In this document: piece after piece, positions 1 to 5,877 of the stretch | Layout of the letters: each line of letters opens with the position of its first letter | Numbering within the stretch: the stretch's first letter is position 1 | Origin: Gammaproteobacteria bacterium | GTDB taxonomy: Bacteria > Pseudomonadota > Gammaproteobacteria > Eutrophobiales > Eutrophobiaceae | Length of the DNA stretch: 11,502 nt | Assembly (NCBI GenBank): GCA_016198885.1 | Contig: JACQHV010000224.1 | Location: 1-11,502, forward strand | Direction of reading: 5' to 3' | Program-made: the position numbers and the translations under genes | The notes under the pieces: generated by a model | What the model saw: only the letters and a program-made list of their open reading frames with translations | What the model was told of the DNA's origin: nothing | Database searches by the model: none

Positions 1-3
1 ATT

Positions 4-79
<76 letters not shown>

Positions 80-227
80 ATGTATTAAAATTCTTTCATG
101 GCATCCCTGCCGAAACATTGAATTTATGCCTTTGCACCGGTGCGCACTTCCCTGTTCGCCCGCTCAGCGGGGAAAAGGTTCACTGGACCTTTTCCTTTTC
201 CGCTTCGCCCAACTGAGCTATTCCCGC
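80..227 (-). repeat. tRNA-linked repeat unit A (tRNA-Gly 5' fragment + two-tier hairpin)
   Basis: This unit, read on the minus strand, begins with an exact copy of the first 19 nt of the tRNA-Gly (209-227: acceptor 5' strand, D stem and start of the D loop). It then departs from the tRNA. A two-tier hairpin follows: an outer 5-bp stem (200-204 with 166-170, AGCGG/CCGCT) and an inner stem of 9 bp (187-195 with 171-179, GGAAAAGGT/ACCTTTTCC). Further on come a palindromic GC-rich stretch (GCACCGGTGC), a small GGCA...TGCCATG stem (99-113 region) and an AT-rich segment that abuts the real tRNA. The unit is 148 bp and is followed upstream by a second, diverged unit of the same architecture. The tRNA fragment cannot fold as a tRNA because everything after the D loop is absent. 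Confidence 0.8.
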
Positions 228-374
228 TTATAATGAATTTTATACATGGCATCCATGCCGTAACAACAAGATCACTTAACACCGGCCTCGCCTTCCGCTG
301 GCTCGGCGTTTGTCCGGAAAAAAGTCCACTGGACTTTTTTCTTATTCGGACTCACCCGACTGAGCTATTCCCGC
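228..374 (-). repeat. tRNA-linked repeat unit B (diverged tandem copy)
   Basis: This is the second tandem unit, 147 bp. It begins on the minus strand with a 19-nt tRNA-Gly 5' fragment (356-374) that has one change from the real tRNA (GTCGG for GTTGG). Its hairpin has the same two tiers as unit A but a different sequence. The outer stem GTCCG/CGGAC pairs 347-351 with 312-316. The inner stem is a perfect 10 bp, AAAAAAGTCC/GGACTTTTTT (318-327 with 331-340), around a 3-nt loop. It shares with unit A a CCGGTG segment, the GGCA-N4-TGCC stem followed by ATG, and the AT-rich tail. Because pairing is kept while sequence differs, the fold seems to matter, as RNA or as cruciform DNA. The inner T6 arm could also act as a weak intrinsic terminator on either strand. 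Confidence 0.78.
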
Positions 375-383
375 GTACATTTG

Positions 384-404
384 GCCTCTCCCAGAGGAAG
401 AGGC
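384..404 (-). other. leader hairpin between the tRNA promoter and the repeat units
   Basis: On the minus strand GCCTCTTCC and GGGAGAGGC pair around a 3-nt TCT loop (9 bp including one T-G wobble). The hairpin lies a few nucleotides downstream of the predicted transcription start and just before the first tRNA 5' fragment. It has no T-tract, so it is not a terminator. A smaller ATGC-GAAG-GCAT hairpin sits at 411-422. The role is unknown; protection of the 5' end or a processing signal is possible. Confidence 0.5.
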
Positions 405-422
405 AATCTAATGCGAAGGCAT

Positions 423-450
423 ATTGTAGCTTGAGACGATTTACTGTCAA
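423..450 (-). promoter_or_regulatory. sigma70-type promoter for the tRNA-Gly transcription unit
   Basis: On the minus strand the -35 box TTGACA (445-450) is a full consensus match. It is followed after 16 bp by TACAAT (423-428), a near-consensus -10. It starts 8 bp downstream of the pgsA stop codon, so the tRNA can be made independently of the repair/lipid operon. Transcription should start near 416, giving a leader of more than 330 nt through both repeat units before the tRNA. The placement is inferred from sequence only. Confidence 0.8.
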
Positions 451-457
451 TAAATGA

Positions 458-1024
458 TCAGGAGCCGGTATTTTTCTTATCGGTCAGTTTCGGCCAGGCC
501 GTGTATAGATAGTGACACATTGACCATAAGGTCAATAGTGATGCGATATAAAGGAGCACCATGCCAGTTTTATAGATCGGGATATTAAAAATTGAATCCC
601 GGTAGATCAGTAAAATCAATGCAATCATCTGCGCCACTGTCTTGATCTTGCCATAAAGCGAAACTGCAACCTTGCGTCTGGCCCCTAATTCTGCCATCCA
701 CTCTCGCAAACCAGACACTGTTATCTCCCTTCCGATAATGACAGCAGCCGGTAATGCAAGCCAGATTGTAGGATGTTCCTGTACGAGAAGAACAAGAACT
801 ACCGCCACCATCAGTTTATCCGCAACAGGGTCCAGAAATTCTCCAAGAGTTGAGATCTGGCCCAGGCGTCTGGCGAGATATCCATCCATCAGATCCGTGA
901 TTGCAGCAAGAGTAAATATTATAGTCGCTGCAAGATGATTCCATGAGACAGGCAGGTAAAAAACAACAATAAAAACGGGGATCAGGAAAATCCTGATCAA
1001 CGATAATGTGTTGGGTATATTCAT
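458..1024 (-). CDS. pgsA: CDP-diacylglycerol--glycerol-3-phosphate 3-phosphatidyltransferase
   Basis: This is phosphatidylglycerophosphate synthase, the inner-membrane enzyme that joins glycerol-3-phosphate to CDP-diacylglycerol with release of CMP, the committed step to phosphatidylglycerol and cardiolipin. The 188-aa protein has the complete CDP-alcohol phosphotransferase signature D-x2-D-G-x2-A-R-x8-G-x3-D-x3-D: D44, D47, G48, A51, R52, G61, D65 and D69. It begins MNIPNTLSLIRI, typical of PgsA, and has several hydrophobic segments (about 10-25, 30-45, 72-92, 130-142 and 150-172). Length is normal for the family. The ATG overlaps the uvrC stop by ATGA (4 bp), so translation is probably coupled. 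The uvrC-pgsA-tRNA-Gly arrangement is a known conserved neighbourhood. I see no defect. Confidence 0.96.
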   Translation of the reverse strand: MNIPNTLSLIRIFLIPVFIVVFYLPVSWNHLAATIIFTLAAITDLMDGYLARRLGQISTLGEFLDPVADKLMVAVVLVLLVQEHPTIWLALPAAVIIGREITVSGLREWMAELGARRKVAVSLYGKIKTVAQMIALILLIYRDSIFNIPIYKTGMVLLYIASLLTLWSMCHYLYTAWPKLTDKKNTGS

Positions 1025-2862
1025 CTGTTTTCGTGAAATATGTTATAGATTTTTTGTGCAAGATTTTTATTGATACCCGGTACCATTGCAAGATCTTCCA
1101 CTCCCGCTCTGGCAATGCCCTGAATACCGCCAAAATGTCTGATCAGATTATACCGTCGTTTATTTCCCACACCTTCAATATCTTCCAGCATTGATCGCTT
1201 CCTGGCATTTTTACGCCGTTGCCGGTGACCTGTGATTGCAAAACGATGTGCTTCATCCCTGATTTCTTGTATTAGATGCAAAGCTGATGATTCTGGTGAC
1301 AGTCTGATTGTTTTGTTTTCCTGTGCAATAATCAGATTTTCCATACCAGGTTTACGTGTGGGTCCTTTAGCAACACCGACCAGGGCTATTTCAGTTAATT
1401 GTAATTCTTCAAGTATCTCTTTTGCCATGGAAACCTGACCTTTGCCACCATCAATAAGAATAAGATCAGGGAGTTTACCTTCGTCTTTTTTCATGCGTGT
1501 ATAACGGCGTTGAATCACCTGGCGTATGGCGGCATAGTCATCGCCATGTTTGATATCTTTAATATTGAACTTGCGATAATCCGGTTTGATGGACCCCTCT
1601 TTTCCGAATACAACACATGACGCAACAGTCGCTTCACCATGTGTATGGCTGACGTCAAAACATTCAATCCTCTCCAGTGCATCATCAATATTCAGGATTT
1701 TTTGTAAATTCTGTAATCGGTATTGCAGACTTTCCCTGCTGGCGAGTCGCTGATGTAATACGATATCAGCATTTTCCAATGCCATCTTGAGCCATTTCGC
1801 CCGATCACCGCGTAGATGATATTTAATATTGACTTTTTTCCCGGACTGTTTGCTTAATACAGATTGCAGCAAGTCAATTTCTTTTGGTTTCTGGCTGACA
1901 AGGATCTCCTGTGGAATCTTTCTGTCCGAATGTTTGTCAAGATAAAACTGTGGAAGAAATGCATTGATGATTTCTGCTTCTCCTTCATCTTTGGGAAATT
2001 TCGGAAAATAGGATTTACTACCCAGATTTAATCCGCCACGAATGAAAAAAACTTGTACACAGCAGATTTCCCCTTCATGACGGCAGGCAATAATATCAAT
2101 ATCGCCGCTTTGAGCGCTGATATATTGATGTTCCTGCACCTTGCGCAAGTTACTGATCTGATCCCGATAATGAGCGGCACGCTCATATTCCAGTGCATCA
2201 GATGCCTGTTGCATGGGTTCAAGTAATGAGTCAATCACCTGTTCGTTTTTTCCTTCCAGAAACATCACGGCATGTTTCACGTCTGCCAGATAATTCTGAT
2301 TATCAATCAATCCAACACAGGGCGCCGTACATCGTTTAATCTGATACTGCAGGCAGGGACGGCTGCGATTTGCAAAAAAACTGTCTTCACATGACCTGAT
2401 CTGGAACAGTTTCTGAATGAGGTTGAGGGTTTGTTTTACAGCTCCAGCACTGGGGTAAGGACCGAAATATCGTCCTTTTCCGTGCCGGGCACCACGGTAG
2501 TAACTCAGACGCGGGAATTCGTGCTCTGAAGAAAGGTAAATATAAGGATAACTTTTATCGTCACGAAACCAGACGTTATACCGGGGCTTTAATTCTTTAA
2601 TCAGATTATTTTCCAGGATCAGAGCCTCATTTTCAGTGTGTGTTACCGTCACCTCGATATCCCTGACTTGCTGAATCATAGAGTATGTTTTCAGGGATTG
2701 TTGTATTCCTGTTGTAAAGTAATTTGAAACCCGCTTTTTCAGATTGCGCGCCTTGCCAACATAGATTACCGCCCCGGTCTCATCCATCATCCTGTAAACC
2801 CCGGGTTTTTTCGTCAAGGTTTTCAAAAATTGTCTGTGATCAAAATTCACGAAATCAGACAT
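1021..2862 (-). CDS. uvrC: UvrABC system protein C (excinuclease subunit)
   Basis: UvrC makes both incisions around UvrAB-marked DNA lesions in nucleotide excision repair. Numbering is from the ATG at 2862 (613 aa). The N-terminal GIY-YIG nuclease has GVY (21-23) and YVG (34-36). Four cysteines at 158, 170, 178 and 182 have the spacing of the reported UvrC Fe-S ligands. A UVR domain that contacts UvrB lies at about 204-239. The RNase H-like nuclease has D403 (ECFDVSH), D471 (IDGGKGQ) and H539 (RDEAHRF). Tandem helix-hairpin-helix motifs end the protein at about 560-610. A TTG at 2874 would add four residues (MIFY) and overlap the upstream stop; the ATG is preferred because family members begin MSD-. 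Neither start has a clear Shine-Dalgarno, consistent with coupling to the upstream gene. Confidence 0.96.
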   Translation of the reverse strand: MSDFVNFDHRQFLKTLTKKPGVYRMMDETGAVIYVGKARNLKKRVSNYFTTGIQQSLKTYSMIQQVRDIEVTVTHTENEALILENNLIKELKPRYNVWFRDDKSYPYIYLSSEHEFPRLSYYRGARHGKGRYFGPYPSAGAVKQTLNLIQKLFQIRSCEDSFFANRSRPCLQYQIKRCTAPCVGLIDNQNYLADVKHAVMFLEGKNEQVIDSLLEPMQQASDALEYERAAHYRDQISNLRKVQEHQYISAQSGDIDIIACRHEGEICCVQVFFIRGGLNLGSKSYFPKFPKDEGEAEIINAFLPQFYLDKHSDRKIPQEILVSQKPKEIDLLQSVLSKQSGKKVNIKYHLRGDRAKWLKMALENADIVLHQRLASRESLQYRLQNLQKILNIDDALERIECFDVSHTHGEATVASCVVFGKEGSIKPDYRKFNIKDIKHGDDYAAIRQVIQRRYTRMKKDEGKLPDLILIDGGKGQVSMAKEILEELQLTEIALVGVAKGPTRKPGMENLIIAQENKTIRLSPESSALHLIQEIRDEAHRFAITGHRQRRKNARKRSMLEDIEGVGNKRRYNLIRHFGGIQGIARAGVEDLAMVPGINKNLAQKIYNIFHENR

Positions 2863-2870
2863 ATAAAAAA

Positions 2871-3509
2871 TCAATTAGATATATTTAATATTTCAACTAT
2901 CTTGGAAAATACATCAAGGAACATATTTTCCGTTAACCGACCTGTTTGTGTGTTGTAGCGGCTGCAATGATAAGAATCCAGAAGCCAGTGGCCTCCATCC
3001 AGTGTAAATAAATGTCCATGCATAAATGGATAATCCCGTTGCTTTAATCCCAATGCCATTATTGTTGCCTTATGTGCAATACGTCCAAGTGCCAGGATAA
3101 CAGTCCCTGATACAAGATCTGCAAGTTCTGACTTCAGATAACGGTTACAGGTTGTTATTTCCTGGCTGGTGGGCTTGTTATCAGGTGGATGGCATTTTAC
3201 AGCATTGGTAATACGGCAGTTTTTTAGATGAAGGTTATCCTTGAGATGTATAGATTTTCCCTGATTTGCAAACCCAAATTGATACAGGGTCTGAAAAAGC
3301 AAAATTCCGGCATAGTCCCCGGTAAAAGGCCTGCCCGTCGCATTGGCACCATGCATGCCTGGTGCGAGTCCAACAATGATTAATCCGGGTTTTTTGTCTC
3401 CAAAAGGTGCGACGGGTCGCGCATGATATTCAGGGTAATCACGCTGTACCTCGGCAAGATGTGCTGCCAGGCGGGGACATAACCGGCATTCCGGATTAAA
3501 CGTAGTCAT
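2871..3509 (-). CDS. type-5 uracil-DNA glycosylase (UDGb-like, Fe-S)
   Basis: This 212-aa protein should remove uracil, and in this family also hypoxanthine or other deaminated bases, from DNA to start base excision repair. Four cysteines fit the Fe-S cluster of families 4/5: C8-x2-C11, then C106 in VKCHPPDNKP and C121. Motif A is GLAPGMHGANATGRPFTGD (47-65), the family-5 form, where family 4 has GExPG. As in UDGb, no Asp or Asn stands at the usual catalytic position of motif A. Motif B is SYHCSRYNTQTGRLT (179-193), also family-5-like. The gene is the first of the UDG-uvrC-pgsA block; its stop lies 8 bp from the uvrC ATG, or overlaps the alternative TTG. It starts at ATG 3509. The IS inserted about 80 bp upstream of it may affect its promoter. 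Confidence 0.9.
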   Translation of the reverse strand: MTTFNPECRLCPRLAAHLAEVQRDYPEYHARPVAPFGDKKPGLIIVGLAPGMHGANATGRPFTGDYAGILLFQTLYQFGFANQGKSIHLKDNLHLKNCRITNAVKCHPPDNKPTSQEITTCNRYLKSELADLVSGTVILALGRIAHKATIMALGLKQRDYPFMHGHLFTLDGGHWLLDSYHCSRYNTQTGRLTENMFLDVFSKIVEILNISN

Positions 3510-3519
3510 GGACGTTATT

Positions 3520-3549
3520 TTGCCGACGGGTAGTAAGGATTGCTATAGT
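3520..3549 (+). promoter_or_regulatory. possible plus-strand promoter cut off from its gene by the IS
   Basis: TTGCCG (3520-3525), an 18-bp spacer ending in an extended TGC, and TATAGT (3544-3549) resemble a sigma70 promoter reading away from the UDG gene. Without the insertion it would lie about 130 bp upstream of the small ORF at 5858. This is a weak call: the -35 box is poor. Confidence 0.25.
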
Positions 3550-3589
3550 TTCCGTGACATACAAAAATCTATAATATAATTTAATTTTA

Positions 3590-3609
3590 TTGGTGATTAT
3601 CCCATTGAC
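3590..3609 (+). repeat. left terminal inverted repeat of the IS
   Basis: This 20-bp repeat matches the right end (5750-5769, reverse complement) except at one position (A for C at 3604). Its inner end, TTGAC, overlaps a perfect palindrome at 3605-3624 (TTGACTC-CTGTAA-GAGTCAA). That palindrome could be a transposase or regulator site, and TTGACT could serve as a -35 box for the passenger genes. No convincing -10 follows at the right distance. Confidence 0.85.
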
Positions 3610-3650
3610 TCCTGTAAGAGTCAAGCTGTAGTACGCTCTATTCCTAGGCA

Positions 3651-3656
3651 AAGGAG
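3651..3656 (+). promoter_or_regulatory. Shine-Dalgarno of the passenger membrane protein gene
   Basis: AAGGAG lies 12 nt before the ATG at 3669. A second G-rich stretch (GGGGG, 3664-3668) directly touches the start. With the next in-frame ATG at 3675 the spacing from AAGGAG would be 18, so 3669 is preferred. Confidence 0.5.
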
Positions 3657-3668
3657 TAGGATCGGGGG

Positions 3669-4715
3669 ATGGATATGGAATCAATTAAAGACTTTTTCGG
3701 CAATATGTTTGCCCAGATCATTGTTGAGCATATCTGGGGATGGTTTATATCATTTGCTTTTGTGGCGGGGGCAATAACTGTGTGGCATTACCTTGCCACA
3801 GAGCAGCCTGGAATTGCTTTTTTGGTAGGCATTGGTCTCTTATCATTTTTTGTTTTTCTCATTCAAAGGATTGGTATATCACGCAGACAAAAAAGATCAT
3901 CAGATAATGAAGCAAGGGGATTAGAGTTTTTTCCAAAAAGGATAATATTAGAACAAACACATCCGCTTGATAAAGGTATACCAAAAGCAACTAATGAATA
4001 TCAAATACTATCCACTGGTCGTAAGTTTTTAGCGCATAAAGTGCCAGATGAATATCTAAGAAGAATACGCAAAATAATTTTCCCAAAACCAGATACAGAT
4101 TCAGTAAAATATTATGCTATATCAATAAATGAAGAACCGGGAACTGTCAATCAATGGATTTTAAAAGCGACCCAGAAAATGCAAGGAACGCCTTATAATG
4201 CAGAGGTGAGATGGTGCGAACAATTTATTCAATATTCAATACGCATTGGCGATCCAGAAAAGATGGGTGGATGGGTGCATATTGAGCAAGTTCTTCCTTA
4301 TTCCTATCACGATATAAGACCAAGCATGACTCTTTATAAAAAGGACTTTGAAGATATTGTCGATGAATATTATCGCATATTTAACGAGTTATGGGAAAAA
4401 AGTGAGCCGCCGCCAAAGAATATCAATGAATTAGTAAAAGATAAAAAAACAAATCTTTCAACATTTGTAAAATTAAAATTAGAAGGAAAAGAATATCAAG
4501 TTATTGATTCTAACAACATTAGTTCAGTTACAGACCTAGGAGAACAAGAATTAATTTTTAATTTCGTAGAACCATTTAAGACTGATGAACTAATCGTTGA
4601 TGTAAAACCACAACAAAGTGGTTATATTTTATACGTGTCAGAAAAAACAAAAGAACATGTGAAAATACAATATCATGGTCTTCAATCATCAGTTATCAAA
4701 ATTACTATCGAGTAA
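3669..4715 (+). CDS. IS passenger gene: membrane-anchored protein of unknown function
   Basis: I do not recognise this 348-aa protein. Two hydrophobic helices lie near the N terminus, at about 20-43 and 47-68. The basic stretch SRRQKR (71-76) follows the second, so by the positive-inside rule both termini should be cytoplasmic. A soluble region of about 270 residues follows. Residues 85-250 are mixed helix and strand, with a cluster of aromatic and charged residues (YNAEVRWCEQFIQYSIRIGD). The last 90 residues, after a PPPKN linker, alternate hydrophobic and polar residues and look like a small beta domain. No catalytic motif is evident. The gene lies inside the IS inverted repeats, is AT-rich unlike the host genes, and is followed after 3 nt by the 55-aa ORF. 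This suggests a two-gene cargo operon expressed from the left end. The function is open; defence, signalling or fitness cargo are all guesses. Confidence 0.8.
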   Translation: MDMESIKDFFGNMFAQIIVEHIWGWFISFAFVAGAITVWHYLATEQPGIAFLVGIGLLSFFVFLIQRIGISRRQKRSSDNEARGLEFFPKRIILEQTHPLDKGIPKATNEYQILSTGRKFLAHKVPDEYLRRIRKIIFPKPDTDSVKYYAISINEEPGTVNQWILKATQKMQGTPYNAEVRWCEQFIQYSIRIGDPEKMGGWVHIEQVLPYSYHDIRPSMTLYKKDFEDIVDEYYRIFNELWEKSEPPPKNINELVKDKKTNLSTFVKLKLEGKEYQVIDSNNISSVTDLGEQELIFNFVEPFKTDELIVDVKPQQSGYILYVSEKTKEHVKIQYHGLQSSVIKITIE

Positions 4716-4718
4716 TAA

Positions 4719-4886
4719 ATGGCCATAGGAAAATATTTAAGTCTCGAAGAAGCACTTAAAAAGGGCAAACTGAAAGAGTTTGCAAAAGCACATCCATCAA
4801 CAGGCGATAAGAACTTATTTGATCGCCTGTTCAATGCCATGGCTAAAAAGCCTTCAAAAGCCGGTCGAGCATCAAAGAAGGGTTAG
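4719..4886 (+). CDS. small basic protein (55 aa), IS passenger gene
   Basis: This short ORF starts at ATG 4719, 3 nt after the stop of the membrane protein gene, and ends at TAG 4884-4886. It is lysine-rich and predicted helical: it opens MAIGKYLSLEEALKKGKLKEF, continues with an AHPSTGD turn and a second helix (NLFDRLFNAM), and ends in a basic tail (KKPSKAGRASKK). I have a general impression of similar small proteins (KYLSLEEA...KGKL...F..EHPS.GD...FDRL...M) beside ISXO2-type transposases, but could not check this. It overlaps the 3' end of the transposase gene on the other strand by 44 bp. Because it is so close to the upstream gene, translation is probably coupled. Possible roles are a transposition accessory factor or a partner of the membrane protein; neither is shown. 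Confidence 0.65.
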   Translation: MAIGKYLSLEEALKKGKLKEFAKAHPSTGDKNLFDRLFNAMAKKPSKAGRASKKG

Positions 4887-5703
4887 ACCGCATGTTGTAC
4901 CGATATTCAAATTCACCTAAATACTTAGGCAAATGCTTACGGCTGACATGTATGTGTGTTCCCTTGATCGAGTTTTTCAAGCGTGACCAGAATCCTTCAA
5001 TGGAATTGGTGTGATGAATACCCTTTTTCCACTGATCAATACTGTGCATGACATAACCATGCTGGTATCCAAATCTCGGCAAGCTCTTGTAGGCCGCCAT
5101 TTCATCGGTGCTGATAGTTGTTCCTTGCTTAACATTTCCATAAACCAATGGAAGCAAGGTTTTGTTTTTGGTATTGGGAATCACTTTTGTTATGACATCG
5201 CCGCCACGTTGAATCATACCAAGCACCGCGGTTTTTTTGGAGCGCTTGCCGGGACGACCGGCTATCCTGTCACGTCCACCAATATAGGCTTCATCCACTT
5301 CCACATGGCCAGAAAGTCCGGTATCGCCATCAACTACCGCCATGTATTTGCGGATTTCATGTCCCATGCGCCACGCTGTTTTGTAGGTGACAGACAGTTG
5401 CCGCTGCAATTCCTTCGCAGGGACGCCGTGCCGACTGGTAGTAAACAGGTAGATCGCATAGAACCACTTTTGCAGGGAAGTACGCGAACTCTCGAAGGGT
5501 GTTCCCGCCATCGGGTGGATATGATGACCGCACCACGCACACTGATAAGCAGGCTGTTTTCTAATTTTAGAGAACTTGCCATGCTTGCCGCACTTCTGGC
5601 AATCAAGGGGATTCCCGTAGCGTACTGCCATCAGGTGATCCAGACAGTAATCATCGCTTGGAAACGCTTTGAAAAACTCTATAATATTCATAGGCTTGGT
5701 CAT
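4843..5703 (-). CDS. IS1595-family (ISXO2-like) DDE transposase
   Basis: This is the transposase of the surrounding element. Numbering is from the ATG at 5703 (286 aa). An N-terminal zinc ribbon has C35-x2-C38 and C55-x2-C58. A helix-turn-helix-like region (about 90-115) follows, then an ISXO2-type DDE domain: D137 in HVEVDEAYIGG, D200 in STDEMAAY and E236 in HTNSIEGFWSRLK. The end is the usual KHLPKYLGEFEYRYNMR. The gene appears intact. A longer reading from ATG 5718 is possible, but that codon overlaps the Shine-Dalgarno GGAGGA (5711-5716). The ATG at 5703 lies 7 nt from it and is the best start. A strong promoter overlaps the right inverted repeat. The 3' end overlaps the convergent 55-aa gene. 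Confidence 0.95.
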   Translation of the reverse strand: MTKPMNIIEFFKAFPSDDYCLDHLMAVRYGNPLDCQKCGKHGKFSKIRKQPAYQCAWCGHHIHPMAGTPFESSRTSLQKWFYAIYLFTTSRHGVPAKELQRQLSVTYKTAWRMGHEIRKYMAVVDGDTGLSGHVEVDEAYIGGRDRIAGRPGKRSKKTAVLGMIQRGGDVITKVIPNTKNKTLLPLVYGNVKQGTTISTDEMAAYKSLPRFGYQHGYVMHSIDQWKKGIHHTNSIEGFWSRLKNSIKGTHIHVSRKHLPKYLGEFEYRYNMRSNPSLMLDRLLKAF

Positions 5704-5725
5704 TTTCATATCCTCCATGATAGTA

Positions 5726-5754
5726 ATAATAGCCTATGCTATTACATATGTCAA
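5726..5754 (-). promoter_or_regulatory. transposase promoter, -35 inside the right IR
   Basis: On the minus strand TTGACA (5749-5754) is followed after exactly 17 bp by TATTAT (5726-5731), a near-ideal sigma70 promoter. The -35 box is the inner end of the IS inverted repeat plus one base. The -10 box overlaps a perfect palindrome (5727-5744, TAATAGC-CTAT-GCTATTA), so a protein bound there would block transcription. The GGAGGA ribosome site follows at 5711-5716. Confidence 0.75.
5727..5744. promoter_or_regulatory. palindrome over the transposase promoter (possible operator)
   Basis: TAATAGC and GCTATTA are perfect 7-bp arms around CTAT. The site lies between the -35 box and the ribosome site of the transposase and overlaps the -10. 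It could be a transposase autoregulatory site or a host repressor site. It differs in sequence from the palindrome just inside the left end (3605-3624), so it is not simply a subterminal repeat. Confidence 0.45.
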
Positions 5755-5769
5755 GGGGATAATCACCAA
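5750..5769 (-). repeat. right terminal inverted repeat of the IS
   Basis: Read on the minus strand this is TTGGTGATTATCCC-CTTGAC, matching the left end at 19 of 20 bases. Its TTGAC supplies the -35 of the transposase promoter. Confidence 0.85.
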
Positions 5770-5848
5770 ATTATTTTACATTTAACATCAGATAATCTAT
5801 ATAAAATTATAAGGATAATTTACTGATTATATTGTATTTGTTCATATA

Positions 5849-5877
5849 CGGATCGCTGTGAAAAACAACGATCCGTT
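5849..5877. other. inverted repeat spanning the 5' end of the small ORF
   Basis: ACGGATCG (5849-5856) and CGATCCGT (5870-5877) are perfect 8-bp arms around a 13-nt loop. The loop contains the GTG (5858) that is the most upstream possible start of the next ORF. A TTATTTT stretch follows, so it may be a weak terminator, an attenuator or an operator. If it forms in RNA it would hide the GTG and favour the ATG at 5894. Confidence 0.5.

Larger units (their letters stand above)
3590..5769. mobile_element. IS1595-family (ISXO2-like) insertion sequence with two passenger genes
   Basis: The ends are 20-bp inverted repeats, TTGGTGATTATCCC(A/C)TTGAC: left at 3590-3609 and right at 5750-5769 on the minus strand, identical at 19 of 20 positions. 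Inside are an intact DDE transposase on the minus strand and, converging with it, two plus-strand genes. If the true ends are at GGTG (3592) and CACC (5767), the flanking octamers are ATTTTATT and AAATTATT. They match at 6 of 8, a possible decayed 8-bp target duplication, but both are AT-rich so this is weak. IS1595-family elements are known sometimes to carry passenger genes. The passenger genes are clearly richer in A+T than the chromosomal genes on either side. All reading frames are open, so the element may be recent or still active. Confidence 0.85.

Noticed and set aside
318..340. Intrinsic terminator ending an upstream transcript
   Set aside because: The T6 run is part of the stem and not a tail after it, and the strong promoter upstream must read through to make the tRNA; treated as part of the repeat hairpin.
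140..457. Open frame of 105 aa on the plus strand across the tRNA-linked repeats
   Set aside because: It is made from the antisense of the repeat hairpins and tRNA fragments, has no ribosome site and contains internal repeats from the two units; better explained as structured RNA or DNA.
2863..2874. TTG start for uvrC adding four residues
   Set aside because: The added residues are not typical of UvrC; the ATG at 2862 gives the expected MSD start. Translational overlap makes it possible but less likely.
3582..5777. Exact 8-bp target site duplication around the IS
   Set aside because: Flanking octamers agree at only 6 of 8 positions at best and are AT-rich, so chance similarity cannot be excluded.
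5011..5826. Long plus-strand frame (271 aa) opposite the transposase
   Set aside because: It is antisense to a well-supported DDE transposase with all motifs present, and resembles no known family.
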